From Marinomonas phaeophyticola (GTDB lineage: Bacteria; Pseudomonadota; Gammaproteobacteria; Pseudomonadales; Marinomonadaceae), in the NCBI RefSeq assembly GCF_026966905.1, contig NZ_JAPUBN010000015.1:241423-305422 (forward strand): a stretch of DNA of 64,000 nucleotides. Reading direction: 5' to 3'. The translations under genes were made by a program, and so were the position numbers. This document shows, piece by piece, positions 1-8,800 of the stretch; the first letter of the stretch is position 1; the number at the start of each line of letters is the position of its first letter. The notes beneath the pieces were generated by a model, which was given only the letters and a program-made list of their open reading frames with translations, ran no database searches and had not been told where the DNA came from.

Positions 1-680
1 TGGGCTTAGACAGCTTAGCTATGCCTCATATTGACCAAGCGAATATTGCTTGTGGTTTTCATGCTGGCGATCCTCAGTGGATGCTAAAAACGCTGGCTTT
101 AGCGGCAACACATGGGGTTGAAGTCGGCGCTCATCCTGGGTATCCAGACCTAGTGGGTTTTGGCCGTCGTAGTATGAAATGCTCGGCAGACGAGGTTCAT
201 GGATTGATGTTGTATCAAATGTCTGCTCTTGATGGTATGGCACGCAGTCACGGACTGGAAATGACGTATGTGAAGCCTCATGGTGCGTTGTACAACGATA
301 TGATGGCAAACAGCGAACTCCGCGGCCAGATTATGCAAGCCGTAGCCAAATTTTATCGACCTATTCGCTTAGTATTGCAAGCGACGCCTGAAGCATCAGA
401 ACATCGTAAAGAAGCGGCTCAATACGGTATCGAAGTGGCGTTTGAAGCCTTTGCTGATCGTTGTTATGCGGACGATGGCAAATTACTGGCTCGCTCTAAA
501 GAAGGTGCTGTGCATACTAAAGATAAGATGCTTGCTCAAGTTCTGCAATTAGTTGAGAAAGGCACTATTACTACGGTGAGTGGGCATGAGTTGACCTTAG
601 ATGTGGATACGCTTTGTGTTCATGGTGACAATGAAGCTGGAGTACGCTCAATTGAAGCCATTAGGGAGATGTTGTCCTAA
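1..680 (+). CDS. pxpA: 5-oxoprolinase subunit A (LamB/YcsF family), 5' end cut by window
   Basis: PxpA is one subunit of the ATP-dependent 5-oxoprolinase PxpABC, which opens 5-oxoproline to glutamate in the cytoplasm. The reading frame is open from base 3, and the first internal Met is at base 21. The family motif NIACGFHAGDP and the later motif VKPHGALYND are present. About 25 residues of the usual ~250 are missing upstream, including the conserved N-terminal NxDxGE region, so the real start lies outside the window. The stop TAA overlaps the ATG of pxpB by one base (TAATG), which implies translational coupling. Confidence 0.9.
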   Translation, partial: GLDSLAMPHIDQANIACGFHAGDPQWMLKTLALAATHGVEVGAHPGYPDLVGFGRRSMKCSADEVHGLMLYQMSALDGMARSHGLEMTYVKPHGALYNDMMANSELRGQIMQAVAKFYRPIRLVLQATPEASEHRKEAAQYGIEVAFEAFADRCYADDGKLLARSKEGAVHTKDKMLAQVLQLVEKGTITTVSGHELTLDVDTLCVHGDNEAGVRSIEAIREMLS

Positions 681-1372
681 TGAGTGCTTCGATGAGGATA
701 GACATCGCTGGTGAGAATACGCTGATAGTGTATTTTGCCGAGGTAGCCAGCGAGCAGTCTGCTGCGGATGTATTCACAGCAACTCAAGCGTTAGAAGAAT
801 TGGTTGGTCATGGTGTTATTGATTTCATTCCTTCTTATGCGTCTTTGTTAGTCATTTACGACGATGATGTGTTTGATTTTTACGCCATGCGTAATGAAAT
901 TGTTCAGCGTTTGAAATCGAATCAAAAAGGGGCTCTGACTAAAGAAAGTCGTTTAGTGGCGCTCCCTGTCTATTATGGTGCCGATGCGGGTCCAGATTTA
1001 GCGGAACTTGCCGAAACAGCGAAATTATCGATAGCTGAGGTGATTGAAATTCATCAATCGCAAGCCTATCAAGTTTTTGCGATTGGCTTCGCGCCTGGTT
1101 TTGCTTTTCTAGGTGAGGTTGATCCACGGATTGCCGCTCCTAGAAAGTCGACGCCGAGAAAAGCGGTACCAAAGGGGGCCGTTGCGATTGCGGATCGTCA
1201 AACGGCCGTTTATCCAAGTGTTTCACCTGGCGGCTGGAACTTAATCGGTTTATGTCCAACCCCTATGTTTGATGCTAAAGCGACGCCTTGTATGCCAGTA
1301 GAAGTGGGTGACAAGGTGAAGTTTTATGCAATTAGTAAAGATGAGTATTTGGCGCTAGGAGGTGAGTTATGA
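680..1372 (+). CDS. pxpB: 5-oxoprolinase subunit B (KipI / allophanate hydrolase subunit 1 family)
   Basis: Second subunit of PxpABC. The 230-residue protein carries the typical KipI-family signature GFAPGFAFLGEV followed by the basic stretch PRKSTPRKAVPKGAVAIA and the SPGGWNLIG motif near the C-terminus; the length is normal. It starts at the ATG overlapping the pxpA stop; a second in-frame ATG four codons later is also possible. Its end overlaps pxpC by 4 bases (ATGA). Older annotations call this family allophanate hydrolase subunit 1 or kinase inhibitor KipI. The context of three adjacent subunits favours 5-oxoprolinase. Confidence 0.9.
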   Translation: MSASMRIDIAGENTLIVYFAEVASEQSAADVFTATQALEELVGHGVIDFIPSYASLLVIYDDDVFDFYAMRNEIVQRLKSNQKGALTKESRLVALPVYYGADAGPDLAELAETAKLSIAEVIEIHQSQAYQVFAIGFAPGFAFLGEVDPRIAAPRKSTPRKAVPKGAVAIADRQTAVYPSVSPGGWNLIGLCPTPMFDAKATPCMPVEVGDKVKFYAISKDEYLALGGEL

Positions 1373-2295
1373 AAATCCTGCAGCCAGGTGTGTTGGCCTT
1401 GATTCAAGATTTAGGGCGTATTGGGAAACATCGCATTGGATTAACGGTGGGTGGACCTATGGATCCATCGGCTTTTCGTTGGGCGAATCGTCTTTGTCAT
1501 AATCCAGATAATGCCAGTGCTATAGAGATCAGCATTGGTGGTTTTGCGGCCGAGTTTTTAGAACCAGCGCAAATAGCGATTACTGGTGCGACGGTAGAAG
1601 TGAAAATTAATGGCAAAGCGGTCTCCATGTGGGAAACGTTAAATGTTCATGCTGGAGATACTTTAAAGCTGGGGTTTGCCACCGAAGGTTGTCGTATTTA
1701 CCTTGCTATCCAAGGTGGTATTGAACTTGAGGCACATTTTGGCAGTACCGCCACAGTGGTGCGAGAAGGATTAGGTGGTTTGTCTGGTAAGCCCTTAGCA
1801 AAAGGGGATCTCATTAATGTATCGCATCGAGATAACAAGGCAAGACTTTCTATGCCGACCCAACATAGGCCCAATTATGCCGATCAATCGCCTCTTAGAG
1901 TCGTACTTGGTTATCAAGCTGAAAGTTTCAGTAGTTTGGATAAAGCACGTTTCTTTCATGGTGAATACACAGTAAGTGAGCGTATGGATCGAATGGGGTA
2001 CCGTTTGACTGGTCCTGCTTGCCACTCGTCTGTATCGAGCTTGTTGTCTGAGGGGATCTCCCATGGTGCCATTCAAGTGCCGCCAGATGGGCAGCCTATT
2101 GTTTTATTGAATGATCGCCAAACGATTGGAGGTTATCCAAAGCTGGGTTCTGTAATGGCGTTAGATACAGCAAGATTGGCTCAAATGACCCAAGGTAAAA
2201 AAGTGCACTTTACTCCGGTGACAGTAGAAGAGGCGCACGTAATAAATATGCTAGCGCGTAATAAAGACGCGAATATAGAGCTTTTGCCTCTTTAA
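1369..2295 (+). CDS. pxpC: 5-oxoprolinase subunit C (KipA / allophanate hydrolase subunit 2 family)
   Basis: Third subunit of PxpABC, a biotin-independent carboxyltransferase-like fold. The 308-residue protein begins with the family pattern PGVLALIQDLGR and continues with GGPMDPSAFRWANRL; near the C-terminus it has the expected LNDRQTIGGYPKLG motif. Length is normal. The ATGA overlap with pxpB fixes the start. A 50-bp gap separates it from the next gene on the same strand, with no terminator in between, so the cluster probably continues as an operon. Confidence 0.9.
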   Translation: MKILQPGVLALIQDLGRIGKHRIGLTVGGPMDPSAFRWANRLCHNPDNASAIEISIGGFAAEFLEPAQIAITGATVEVKINGKAVSMWETLNVHAGDTLKLGFATEGCRIYLAIQGGIELEAHFGSTATVVREGLGGLSGKPLAKGDLINVSHRDNKARLSMPTQHRPNYADQSPLRVVLGYQAESFSSLDKARFFHGEYTVSERMDRMGYRLTGPACHSSVSSLLSEGISHGAIQVPPDGQPIVLLNDRQTIGGYPKLGSVMALDTARLAQMTQGKKVHFTPVTVEEAHVINMLARNKDANIELLPL

Positions 2296-2345
2296 CTTAT
2301 GGCTAAATCAGCCCTGTTAGATTACATAAGATTGTCGGAGAAACT

Positions 2346-3206
2346 ATGACAGATAATTTAGAGTCGATGAGTATTGCCATAGAAAATGCATTGGTAGCTA
2401 GAAACCTTCGAGGGATGGCAAGTGTGCGGCCTAGTTTAAAGCCAGGGTACTGCTTAAGGGCAGCCAAAACCTTATTTAGTGCTAAAGGCGTTGTGTTAAT
2501 TGGCACGGGGTTTCCTGTGACAGACACCTTTGAAACGGATGGCCCTTTAGGTGCGATTGCTCTCTACCAAGCTTTAGAAGCGGTTGGCTCAACACCCTAT
2601 ATTGTCTGTGGTGCACCATTGTCAAAAGCATTAAGAGACGATTACCGAATTGTCGAGATTGAAGTGGGTAAACATGCGTATCAAGCTCAAGAGGCGAAAG
2701 CGGTTTTAGATGATTTGAAACCCAGTGTGGTCTTGTCTATTGAGAGACCCGGTCAAGCTGAAGACGGTAATTACTATAACATGCGTGGTGAGGACATCAG
2801 TGCTCGTACCGCGTGTTATGACACTTTCATGAAGCAAGCAAGCTGTCCTACGATTGCGATTGGTGATGGCGGTAATGAAATAGGCATGGGGAATGTGGCG
2901 CAAGCATTGAAGTCTTTGGACATTGTTGCTGCTCAAACAGGATGTGATGAATTGTTGGTTGCGGATGTCTCAAATTGGGGAGGCTACGGTCTTATTGCCA
3001 TAATGGGGTATTTAGAGAACCGTGATTTACTGGCTGAATTTGAGCCGGTAGTAACGCTTCAGTATTTGTCTAAACTGGGTAGTGTTGATGGTGTCACTCG
3101 TCTTAATCAATTAACTGAGGATGGCTTGGATTCTTCAGTTGGTGATGAGGTGATATTGGAGTTACGTAAATTGACCGGTTTTGATGTGTCTAATAAGACA
3201 AAATAA
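2346..3206 (+). CDS. D-glutamate cyclase-like protein (DUF4392 / GLUCM C-terminal domain)
   Basis: The 286-residue protein consists of a single domain of the DUF4392 family, the catalytic part of mitochondrial D-glutamate cyclase, which turns D-glutamate into 5-oxo-D-proline. Visible family motifs are SIERPGQAEDGNYYNMRG (residues 131-148) and GDGGNEIGMGN (173-183). A Shine-Dalgarno GGAG lies at 2337-2340 before the ATG. It sits between the 5-oxoprolinase genes and a D-amino-acid aminotransferase, so a role in D-glutamate to 5-oxoproline conversion fits well; the activity is inferred from family and context. Alternative: another lactam- or cyclic-amide-handling function. Confidence 0.78.
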   Translation: MTDNLESMSIAIENALVARNLRGMASVRPSLKPGYCLRAAKTLFSAKGVVLIGTGFPVTDTFETDGPLGAIALYQALEAVGSTPYIVCGAPLSKALRDDYRIVEIEVGKHAYQAQEAKAVLDDLKPSVVLSIERPGQAEDGNYYNMRGEDISARTACYDTFMKQASCPTIAIGDGGNEIGMGNVAQALKSLDIVAAQTGCDELLVADVSNWGGYGLIAIMGYLENRDLLAEFEPVVTLQYLSKLGSVDGVTRLNQLTEDGLDSSVGDEVILELRKLTGFDVSNKTK

Positions 3207-3264
3207 GCACTTTGTGGCGTAAGCCATTATTTATTATTGATTGATTTTTTATGTGGAGAACACT

Positions 3265-4122
3265 ATGAACACTGTTTATTTGAATGGCTCATTTATGCCT
3301 ATTGAGGAAGCGAAAATTTCCCCATTGGACCGTGGCTTTTTATTTGGTGATGGTATTTATGAAGTGATTCCTTCTTACGAAGGCAAGACAGTGGGATTAG
3401 AGCCACATATGCAACGTATGTTTGATGGCATGTCGGCTATTGGCATTCAATGCAATAAGTCTCTTGAAGAGTGGAAAGCATTAATTCAAGAATTAATTTC
3501 ACTTAATGGAGGGGGCAATTTAGGCATCTATTTGCAAGTAAGTCGTGGAGCCGATGTTAAACGCTATCATGCTTATCCTAAAGATGTTGAACCAACTGTC
3601 TTTGCGATGGTAATGGCGATTAAACCGGCTGTCGAAGCGGATGCAAGTACAGCAAAAGGCTTCTCTGTTGCGACTACTCAAGACATGCGCTGGAAGCGTT
3701 GTCAAATTAAGTCTACTGCGTTACTTGGTAATGTAATGCATTTCCAAGAAGGCTATGCGAGCGGTAATGATGAGATTCTTTTATACAATGAAGATAATTT
3801 CTTAACTGAAGCAAGCTCTTCTAATGCCTTTATCGTTAAAGATGGTGTTGTGCTAACGCCTATTCAAGATAATCAAATTTTACCGGGGATTACTCGTAAG
3901 CTCATTCTTGATATTTTAGAAAAAGACGGCTCGATTCCATTTGAAGTGCGTAATATCTCAATGGAAGAAGTCTTTAATGCGGATGAAATTTGGGTGACCA
4001 GCTCCAGCAAAGAGTTAGCTCCAGTCACTGTTATTGATGGGAAACCAGTCGGTAATGGAAAGGTAGGTGGCGTTTGGGAAGCCGCGTTTAAACTTTATAC
4101 TCAATTTAAGTTTGACTATTAA
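3265..4122 (+). CDS. dat: D-amino-acid aminotransferase (D-alanine transaminase, PLP class IV)
   Basis: Transfers the amino group between D-amino acids and 2-oxo acids, typically D-alanine plus 2-oxoglutarate to pyruvate plus D-glutamate. Class IV PLP fold, 285 residues. The PLP lysine is K149 in RCQIKSTALLGNV, and the cofactor-contacting segment LTEASSSNAF follows. An in-frame TTG at 3241 would add eight residues, but the ATG at 3265 has GGAG six bases upstream and matches family N-termini (VYLNGSFMPIEE). It is the last gene of the putative pxpABC-cyclase-dat operon. Branched-chain aminotransferase is the main alternative; the RW-RC-IKS pattern and length favour DAAT. Confidence 0.85.
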   Translation: MNTVYLNGSFMPIEEAKISPLDRGFLFGDGIYEVIPSYEGKTVGLEPHMQRMFDGMSAIGIQCNKSLEEWKALIQELISLNGGGNLGIYLQVSRGADVKRYHAYPKDVEPTVFAMVMAIKPAVEADASTAKGFSVATTQDMRWKRCQIKSTALLGNVMHFQEGYASGNDEILLYNEDNFLTEASSSNAFIVKDGVVLTPIQDNQILPGITRKLILDILEKDGSIPFEVRNISMEEVFNADEIWVTSSSKELAPVTVIDGKPVGNGKVGGVWEAAFKLYTQFKFDY

Positions 4123-4465
4123 AAGATAAAACAATTCTCTGTTTTGGGTAATAGCATAGTGAACAGTATCTATCATGTTGCTATTACTCATCTAGACTCC
4201 GTCAATATTCAACAACCTGTCTACAAAACCCTACAAAATATAACTCCTGTCATCTGAGTATCTTTTACTATAATAGGATAATGACACTCTGATTAGTGAC
4301 TTGAGGATAGTTCTCTTGCTAATTTAAGAGTACAGTTTCTAAGCCATTAGCAATGTGATTGTCTTGTTTTCTTTTCTTGATAAGATTTTATGACATTGAC
4401 CGATTGGTTGATAATTATAGGGCGGTCTAAAATAGGGCGTCATAGTGGATAAGAGGAAATGACTC
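4123..4465. other. Intergenic region upstream of chemoreceptor gene
   Basis: This AT-rich stretch of 343 bases has no convincing open reading frame. A TTGACC at 4396-4401 precedes AT-rich DNA containing TATAGG at 4416-4421, but the 14-base spacing is too short for a confident sigma-70 promoter. A Shine-Dalgarno-like AGAGGA lies just before the next ATG. No clear rho-independent terminator was found after dat. Confidence 0.4.
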
Positions 4466-6358
4466 ATGTCGGTAAAAGTTCGTTTAATTTATGCTTTTGT
4501 GATTGCCGTGTTAACGACAACAATAGCAATGGGGCTGTTAAGTTTCTTTCAAGCTCGATCTGTGATGTTAGAACGTACAACCAAGACTGAGTTGCCAGCT
4601 CAAATAGCGCAAATAAAAAATGAAGTAGAAAATCAGATTGAAACACTTTCTATTAATGCTGAAATTTTAGCGAATAATCCGATGATTTTAGACTGGGCTA
4701 AAAAAGGCTTTACTAAAGATGGAGAGACGTCTTTAGTGGCCTTGTTAAGTAGCTTACGAGAACGTTTAGGTTTAGATGTTGCTTCATGGGCGGACAGGAA
4801 GTCTGGAAAATATTGGAACCAAGACGGTTTTTTACGAGTCATGGCAAAAGAAACGGACAGCTGGTTTTTTGATTTTACTTCCTCGTCTAAAAGTAAAAAT
4901 GTTAGCGTTTATCGTAGTAAATCTACAGGCGAAGTCAGTTTGTTTGTAAATTATCAAAATTTGAATGGTCAAGGTTTAGCTGGCTTTGGTATGAAGCTAA
5001 CTCAAATGACGAACTATTTAAACAGTTTTAATATTGGTGATGGTGGCTTTGTTTATCTTGTATCACAAGAGGGGGTTGTTAAGGTTCATCGTAATGGTGA
5101 ATTATTGGAAAAAAGTAATCTCACGGATTTATATGGAGCACAAGTAGGTCAAGCCCTCTTAGTAAAAGAAGGCGTAAACATTCAAATGACGGGAAGCTCT
5201 GTTTTAGCAAGTCAATTTATACCTGCTATGGGGTGGATATTAGTCGCTGAAATACCTAATGAAGCGGTTTTTGGTAGTGTTTCGGATATGGGACATACAT
5301 TACTTATCCTAGGTATCATATTAAGCATAGTAGCGGCTGTAGCGGCATCATTTATCGGTGCGACTTTAGTGAGGCAGTTAGGTGTCGTCGCAGATAATTT
5401 AAAAGAAATTGGTGAAGGTAACGGAGATTTAAGTCATCGTTTAAGTGCGGATGGTCCAGTGGAACTGGCTGATATCGGTAATGGATTTAATAAATTCGTG
5501 ATTGTGATTCATAATATGGTTAAGCAAGTGCTACAAACCAGCAGCCAGCTTAACCAAGCATCAGAGCAAATGTCTAACTCAGCAGAAACAATACTCAAAG
5601 ATGCGCGGTTACAAAGTGATCGCACTTCAATGGTGGTATCAGCGGTCCATGAAATGGAAATGTCAGTTAGAGAGGTTTCTGAAAATGCAGCCGAGGCTGC
5701 TACATCTGCTCAGGATGTCAATAGAGAAGTGAATGAGGGCCTTAAAGTGGCTGACTCTGCCAAAATCATTATTGAAAACTTATCATCAGAGAGTGAACGT
5801 ATTGCTTCCACGGTGGCCGACTTAGCGAAAAACTCGGAGCAGATTGGGAGTATTCTAGAGGTGATTCGTAGTATTTCTGAGCAAACAAACTTATTAGCAT
5901 TGAATGCGGCTATTGAGTCAGCTCGAGCTGGTGAACAAGGCCGCGGCTTTGCTGTTGTTGCGGATGAAGTTCGTAACTTGGCGAAGCGAACCGCTCAATC
6001 AACAGATGAAATTCAAGTAATGATTGATAAGCTGCAGTCTGAATCTCGAAAAGCATTATCTGCATCTCAAGCCGGACAGGAAAAAGCGAGCGAAGGCGCT
6101 GAATCCGTTAAGAGTGTGGCGCTTGCACTTAATACGATTTCTTCTCAGGTAGATAAAATGAATGCACTTAATCAACAAGTTGCTGCGACTACAGAGCAGC
6201 AATTATTAGCGATGGGAGATGTTGGCCAAAATATAACAAGTATTCAAGATTCAGTGAATCACAGCGTTATTACCGCCAATGGACTGACTGAAAATAGCAA
6301 ATCGTTACGAACTCTTTCAGTTGATTTAGAAACATTGGTTGCTCGTTTCAAAGTGTAG
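4466..6358 (+). CDS. Methyl-accepting chemotaxis protein with Cache-type sensor
   Basis: Inner-membrane chemoreceptor that relays ligand binding to CheA/CheW. It has 630 residues: TM1 at about 5-27, a periplasmic domain of ~245 residues resembling a double Cache sensor, TM2 around 274-298, HAMP to about 355, and a cytoplasmic signalling domain to the end. The conserved hairpin tip is near residues 472-510 ([20 protein letters not shown] and [17 protein letters not shown]). There is no C-terminal NWETF-type CheR tether. The gene is monocistronic: a strong terminator follows and the next gene is convergent. The ligand cannot be told from the sequence; the adjacent amino-acid and sugar genes are suggestive only. 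Confidence 0.92.
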   Translation: MSVKVRLIYAFVIAVLTTTIAMGLLSFFQARSVMLERTTKTELPAQIAQIKNEVENQIETLSINAEILANNPMILDWAKKGFTKDGETSLVALLSSLRERLGLDVASWADRKSGKYWNQDGFLRVMAKETDSWFFDFTSSSKSKNVSVYRSKSTGEVSLFVNYQNLNGQGLAGFGMKLTQMTNYLNSFNIGDGGFVYLVSQEGVVKVHRNGELLEKSNLTDLYGAQVGQALLVKEGVNIQMTGSSVLASQFIPAMGWILVAEIPNEAVFGSVSDMGHTLLILGIILSIVAAVAASFIGATLVRQLGVVADNLKEIGEGNGDLSHRLSADGPVELADIGNGFNKFVIVIHNMVKQVLQTSSQLNQASEQMSNSAETILKDARLQSDRTSMVVSAVHEMEMSVREVSENAAEAATSAQDVNREVNEGLKVADSAKIIIENLSSESERIASTVADLAKNSEQIGSILEVIRSISEQTNLLALNAAIESARAGEQGRGFAVVADEVRNLAKRTAQSTDEIQVMIDKLQSESRKALSASQAGQEKASEGAESVKSVALALNTISSQVDKMNALNQQVAATTEQQLLAMGDVGQNITSIQDSVNHSVITANGLTENSKSLRTLSVDLETLVARFKV

Positions 6359-6393
6359 GTAAATCTATCAATCACAGCTCTTCTTATTATTTG

Positions 6394-6420
6394 AAGCCCA
6401 ATATCATTGGGCTTTTTTTT
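6394..6420 (+). terminator. Rho-independent terminator after chemoreceptor
   Basis: Stem AAGCCCAA / TTGGGCTT with a short loop (TATCA) followed by an eight-T run. It lies 36 bases after the chemoreceptor stop and before the convergent histidine kinase gene. Confidence 0.9.
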
Positions 6421-6438
6421 ACTTATTCATCGTGACGG

Positions 6439-7893
6439 CTAATGTCTAGGCAATTTTACAACCGCTTCCAGTCCTTTCTCGCTATCGAGGTTCCTCAAGG
6501 TCACTTCTCCTCCGTGGGCTCGAGCTATGTTACGCGCAATGCTCAGCCCTAGTCCCATGCCGCTTGGATGTCCTGAATGGTCTGAAGTAAGTCTTGTATA
6601 GGGCTGAAATACTTTGTCGAGCTTATCTTTTGGTATTCCGGGGCCTTCATCTTGGATACGAACACATAACCTTTCTTCATTATCGTCGATATAAACCGTC
6701 GCGGAAGTTCCATAGTACATAGCATTATCAATGAGATTACCTAAGCAGCGTTTAATCGCAAAGGGTTTACCTATGTAGGGTGTTTTTAATTCACCGTGAA
6801 TGATAATACGCTTATGAGCTAATTGAGCGCTGGATTGCATATCTAATAACATATTTTGAATGTTTACTTCGACACGGTTTTCATGAATATCTGTTTCTTT
6901 CACACTTTGCAGAGCGCCTTTCACTAACATATCGAGATCTTCTAAGTCGCGAATCATTGCTTCTCTTACATTATCTTCATCCAGCATCTCGGCACGTAAT
7001 CTCAGTCGAGTAATCGGTGTTTTTAAATCGTGAGAGATAGAGGCAAACAGGCGCTCTCTATCGTTTAAATATCGCTGTAATCGGGTTTGCATATCATTGA
7101 AGGCATGCGCTGTATTACGCACTTCTGTACTGCCTATCTCTTTGAGAGGTCTCCAATCTCCTTGACCAAATTGCTCCGCTGCTTTTGCCAGTGTGGCGAG
7201 TGGGCGAGTGACACGGCGGATGACGAGTAAACTCAGAATTAACACTGTAATAATGGAGGCGGCTAGAGAAAATAACCTTTCAGAGGAAATCGGGGATGCG
7301 CCCTCAAGAAAGTATGGGTCTGGCATTAATGTGGCCAAATAGAGCCATTCATCACTGTTGATTGGAATCTGAATGACAAGGATCGGAGGGGCTAATGGCT
7401 TTACTAAGAGGCTGTGGTGTCCCCAGCGCTCAGGCAAATCGACAAGCTTTATGCTGTTACTGATGACATGTAGATCATCTGGATTTGAAAAGGCAATTTT
7501 AGGGTTAGTGATACCGAGTTGTTTTGATAATGTATGACGAAACTCTTCAATCACAATATCCTTTAATTGTGAGTCGGGGAGGTCATTAATAATAATTTCT
7601 TCTTTATTTACCGTAACAAAAAACCGTGTCCCTCCCATATCTTGTAATTGATCAATCACTATATGGCGATAGCTTTTAGGTAAGGAAGAAAAGTAGCTAA
7701 TGGTGGCGGCCACACGAAAAGACATAGGCTGAGAGACTTCTCTAACATTTTGTTCTGCATCGGCTTCTAGCTGTTTTAACCAAATACTGGAGCTGATAAA
7801 TTGAGCAAGCGCTACTCCAAAGGTCATTACTATCAACATTTGTCCAGAGAGTGATTGGAATAGCTTACGAAGCCTTGGCCAAACCGTGATCAT
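6439..7893 (-). CDS. Sensor histidine kinase, EnvZ-like
   Basis: Membrane sensor of a two-component system, 484 residues. TM1 is near 17-38, followed by a periplasmic region of ~170 residues, TM2 near 208-226, HAMP 226-280, and a HisKA domain with phospho-accepting H288 in FASISHDLKTPITRLR. The ATPase domain shows the N box CLGNLIDNAMYY, the G1 box DEGPGIP and the G2 box GMGLGLSIARNIARAHGG, so it should be an active kinase. It overlaps the upstream response-regulator gene by 4 bases. The architecture resembles EnvZ and the GtrS/GltS group that controls sugar uptake in pseudomonads; the divergent fructokinase/agl genes make a sugar signal plausible but unproven. Confidence 0.92.
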   Translation of the reverse strand: MITVWPRLRKLFQSLSGQMLIVMTFGVALAQFISSSIWLKQLEADAEQNVREVSQPMSFRVAATISYFSSLPKSYRHIVIDQLQDMGGTRFFVTVNKEEIIINDLPDSQLKDIVIEEFRHTLSKQLGITNPKIAFSNPDDLHVISNSIKLVDLPERWGHHSLLVKPLAPPILVIQIPINSDEWLYLATLMPDPYFLEGASPISSERLFSLAASIITVLILSLLVIRRVTRPLATLAKAAEQFGQGDWRPLKEIGSTEVRNTAHAFNDMQTRLQRYLNDRERLFASISHDLKTPITRLRLRAEMLDEDNVREAMIRDLEDLDMLVKGALQSVKETDIHENRVEVNIQNMLLDMQSSAQLAHKRIIIHGELKTPYIGKPFAIKRCLGNLIDNAMYYGTSATVYIDDNEERLCVRIQDEGPGIPKDKLDKVFQPYTRLTSDHSGHPSGMGLGLSIARNIARAHGGEVTLRNLDSEKGLEAVVKLPRH

Positions 7894-8645
7894 AATGAAT
7901 CGGGAGTCAATATGGATTTACTGACATCCGCTGTTAAGATGTAACCTTCACCTCTCACTGTTTTAATAAGCTGTGGATGGCGTGCGTCTTCTCCTAATCT
8001 TTGTCTTAAGCGGCTAATGTGGACATCGATAAACCGATCCAAGGGAGCACTGTCTCGCCCCCTTGTGGTTTCGGCGATTTGATCCCGTGACAGAACTTTG
8101 CCAGGGTGTTGCAGAAATAAGGTTAAAAGATTGTAGTCTGCGCCAGTGAGGGAATCGGTATTTCCTGAGGGATCCGTAAGTTCTCGTGAGACAGTGTTCA
8201 AGGAGAAATTAGCAAACGTCAATATCGTGTGGGCCTTAGCGGTTTCAGAAGGCGATGGTTCAATGTGCTCCATTCGACGTAAGATGGCTTTCATGCGAGC
8301 TAATAATTCACGAGGGTTGAATGGTTTCGCTAAATAATCATCAGCTCCAATCTCTAAGCCGATAATTCTATCCATTTCATCTGAATTTGCCGTCAGCATG
8401 ATGACCGGTACATGAGACTTTGTTCTTAGTTGGCGACAAATAGAAAACCCGTCTTCACCTGGTAGCATAATATCCAGAATGACTAAATCAAAGCACGGAT
8501 TTTGATTAAAAATCTCAAGAAAAATTTCACCCGTTTCAGCCGTCTCAACGTAGAATTGATGCTTCTCTAAATACGCTTTTAATAAAGAACGAATTTCATC
8601 GTCATCATCCACTACAAAAATGCGTCGTGCTTTTGTCATTCTCAT
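7890..8645 (-). CDS. OmpR-family response regulator
   Basis: DNA-binding partner of the downstream kinase gene, 251 residues. The receiver domain has acidic residues D13-D16, phospho-acceptor D58 in LVILDIMLPGEDG, T85 and K107 (LAKPFNPREL). A winged-helix OmpR/PhoB effector domain follows, with the typical end DVHISRLRQRLGEDARHP...IKTVRGEGYIL. Two in-frame ATGs (8645 and 8639) are two codons apart; AGAGA is better spaced to the second, so the true start may be 8639. The gene is transcribed away from the fructokinase gene and shares a 155-bp divergent promoter region with it. Confidence 0.92.
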   Translation of the reverse strand: MRMTKARRIFVVDDDDEIRSLLKAYLEKHQFYVETAETGEIFLEIFNQNPCFDLVILDIMLPGEDGFSICRQLRTKSHVPVIMLTANSDEMDRIIGLEIGADDYLAKPFNPRELLARMKAILRRMEHIEPSPSETAKAHTILTFANFSLNTVSRELTDPSGNTDSLTGADYNLLTLFLQHPGKVLSRDQIAETTRGRDSAPLDRFIDVHISRLRQRLGEDARHPQLIKTVRGEGYILTADVSKSILTPDSL

Positions 8646-8740
8646 TCTCTTTTATTGATTTTATGCAAATGGCGTTTTTTTATTAACGCTACTATACCTA
8701 ATTGAGAAGAAGTATAGAAAAAAACCTTAAATACATTAGA

Positions 8741-8769
8741 TTGATTTAATCTTTTGCTAGCGTCATACT
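8741..8769 (+). promoter_or_regulatory. Candidate sigma-70 promoter of fructokinase gene
   Basis: TTGATT (8741-8746) and CATACT (8764-8769) are separated by 17 bases, 31 bp before the fructokinase ATG. The match to consensus is partial. A GATTGATTTAATC partial palindrome overlaps the -35 element, and CTATAC/GTATAG arms lie nearby at about 8690-8716. Both could be binding sites in this divergent promoter region. Confidence 0.4.
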
Positions 8770-8800
8770 CTGCATATTTGAACCTTTAGGAAGTATAACT

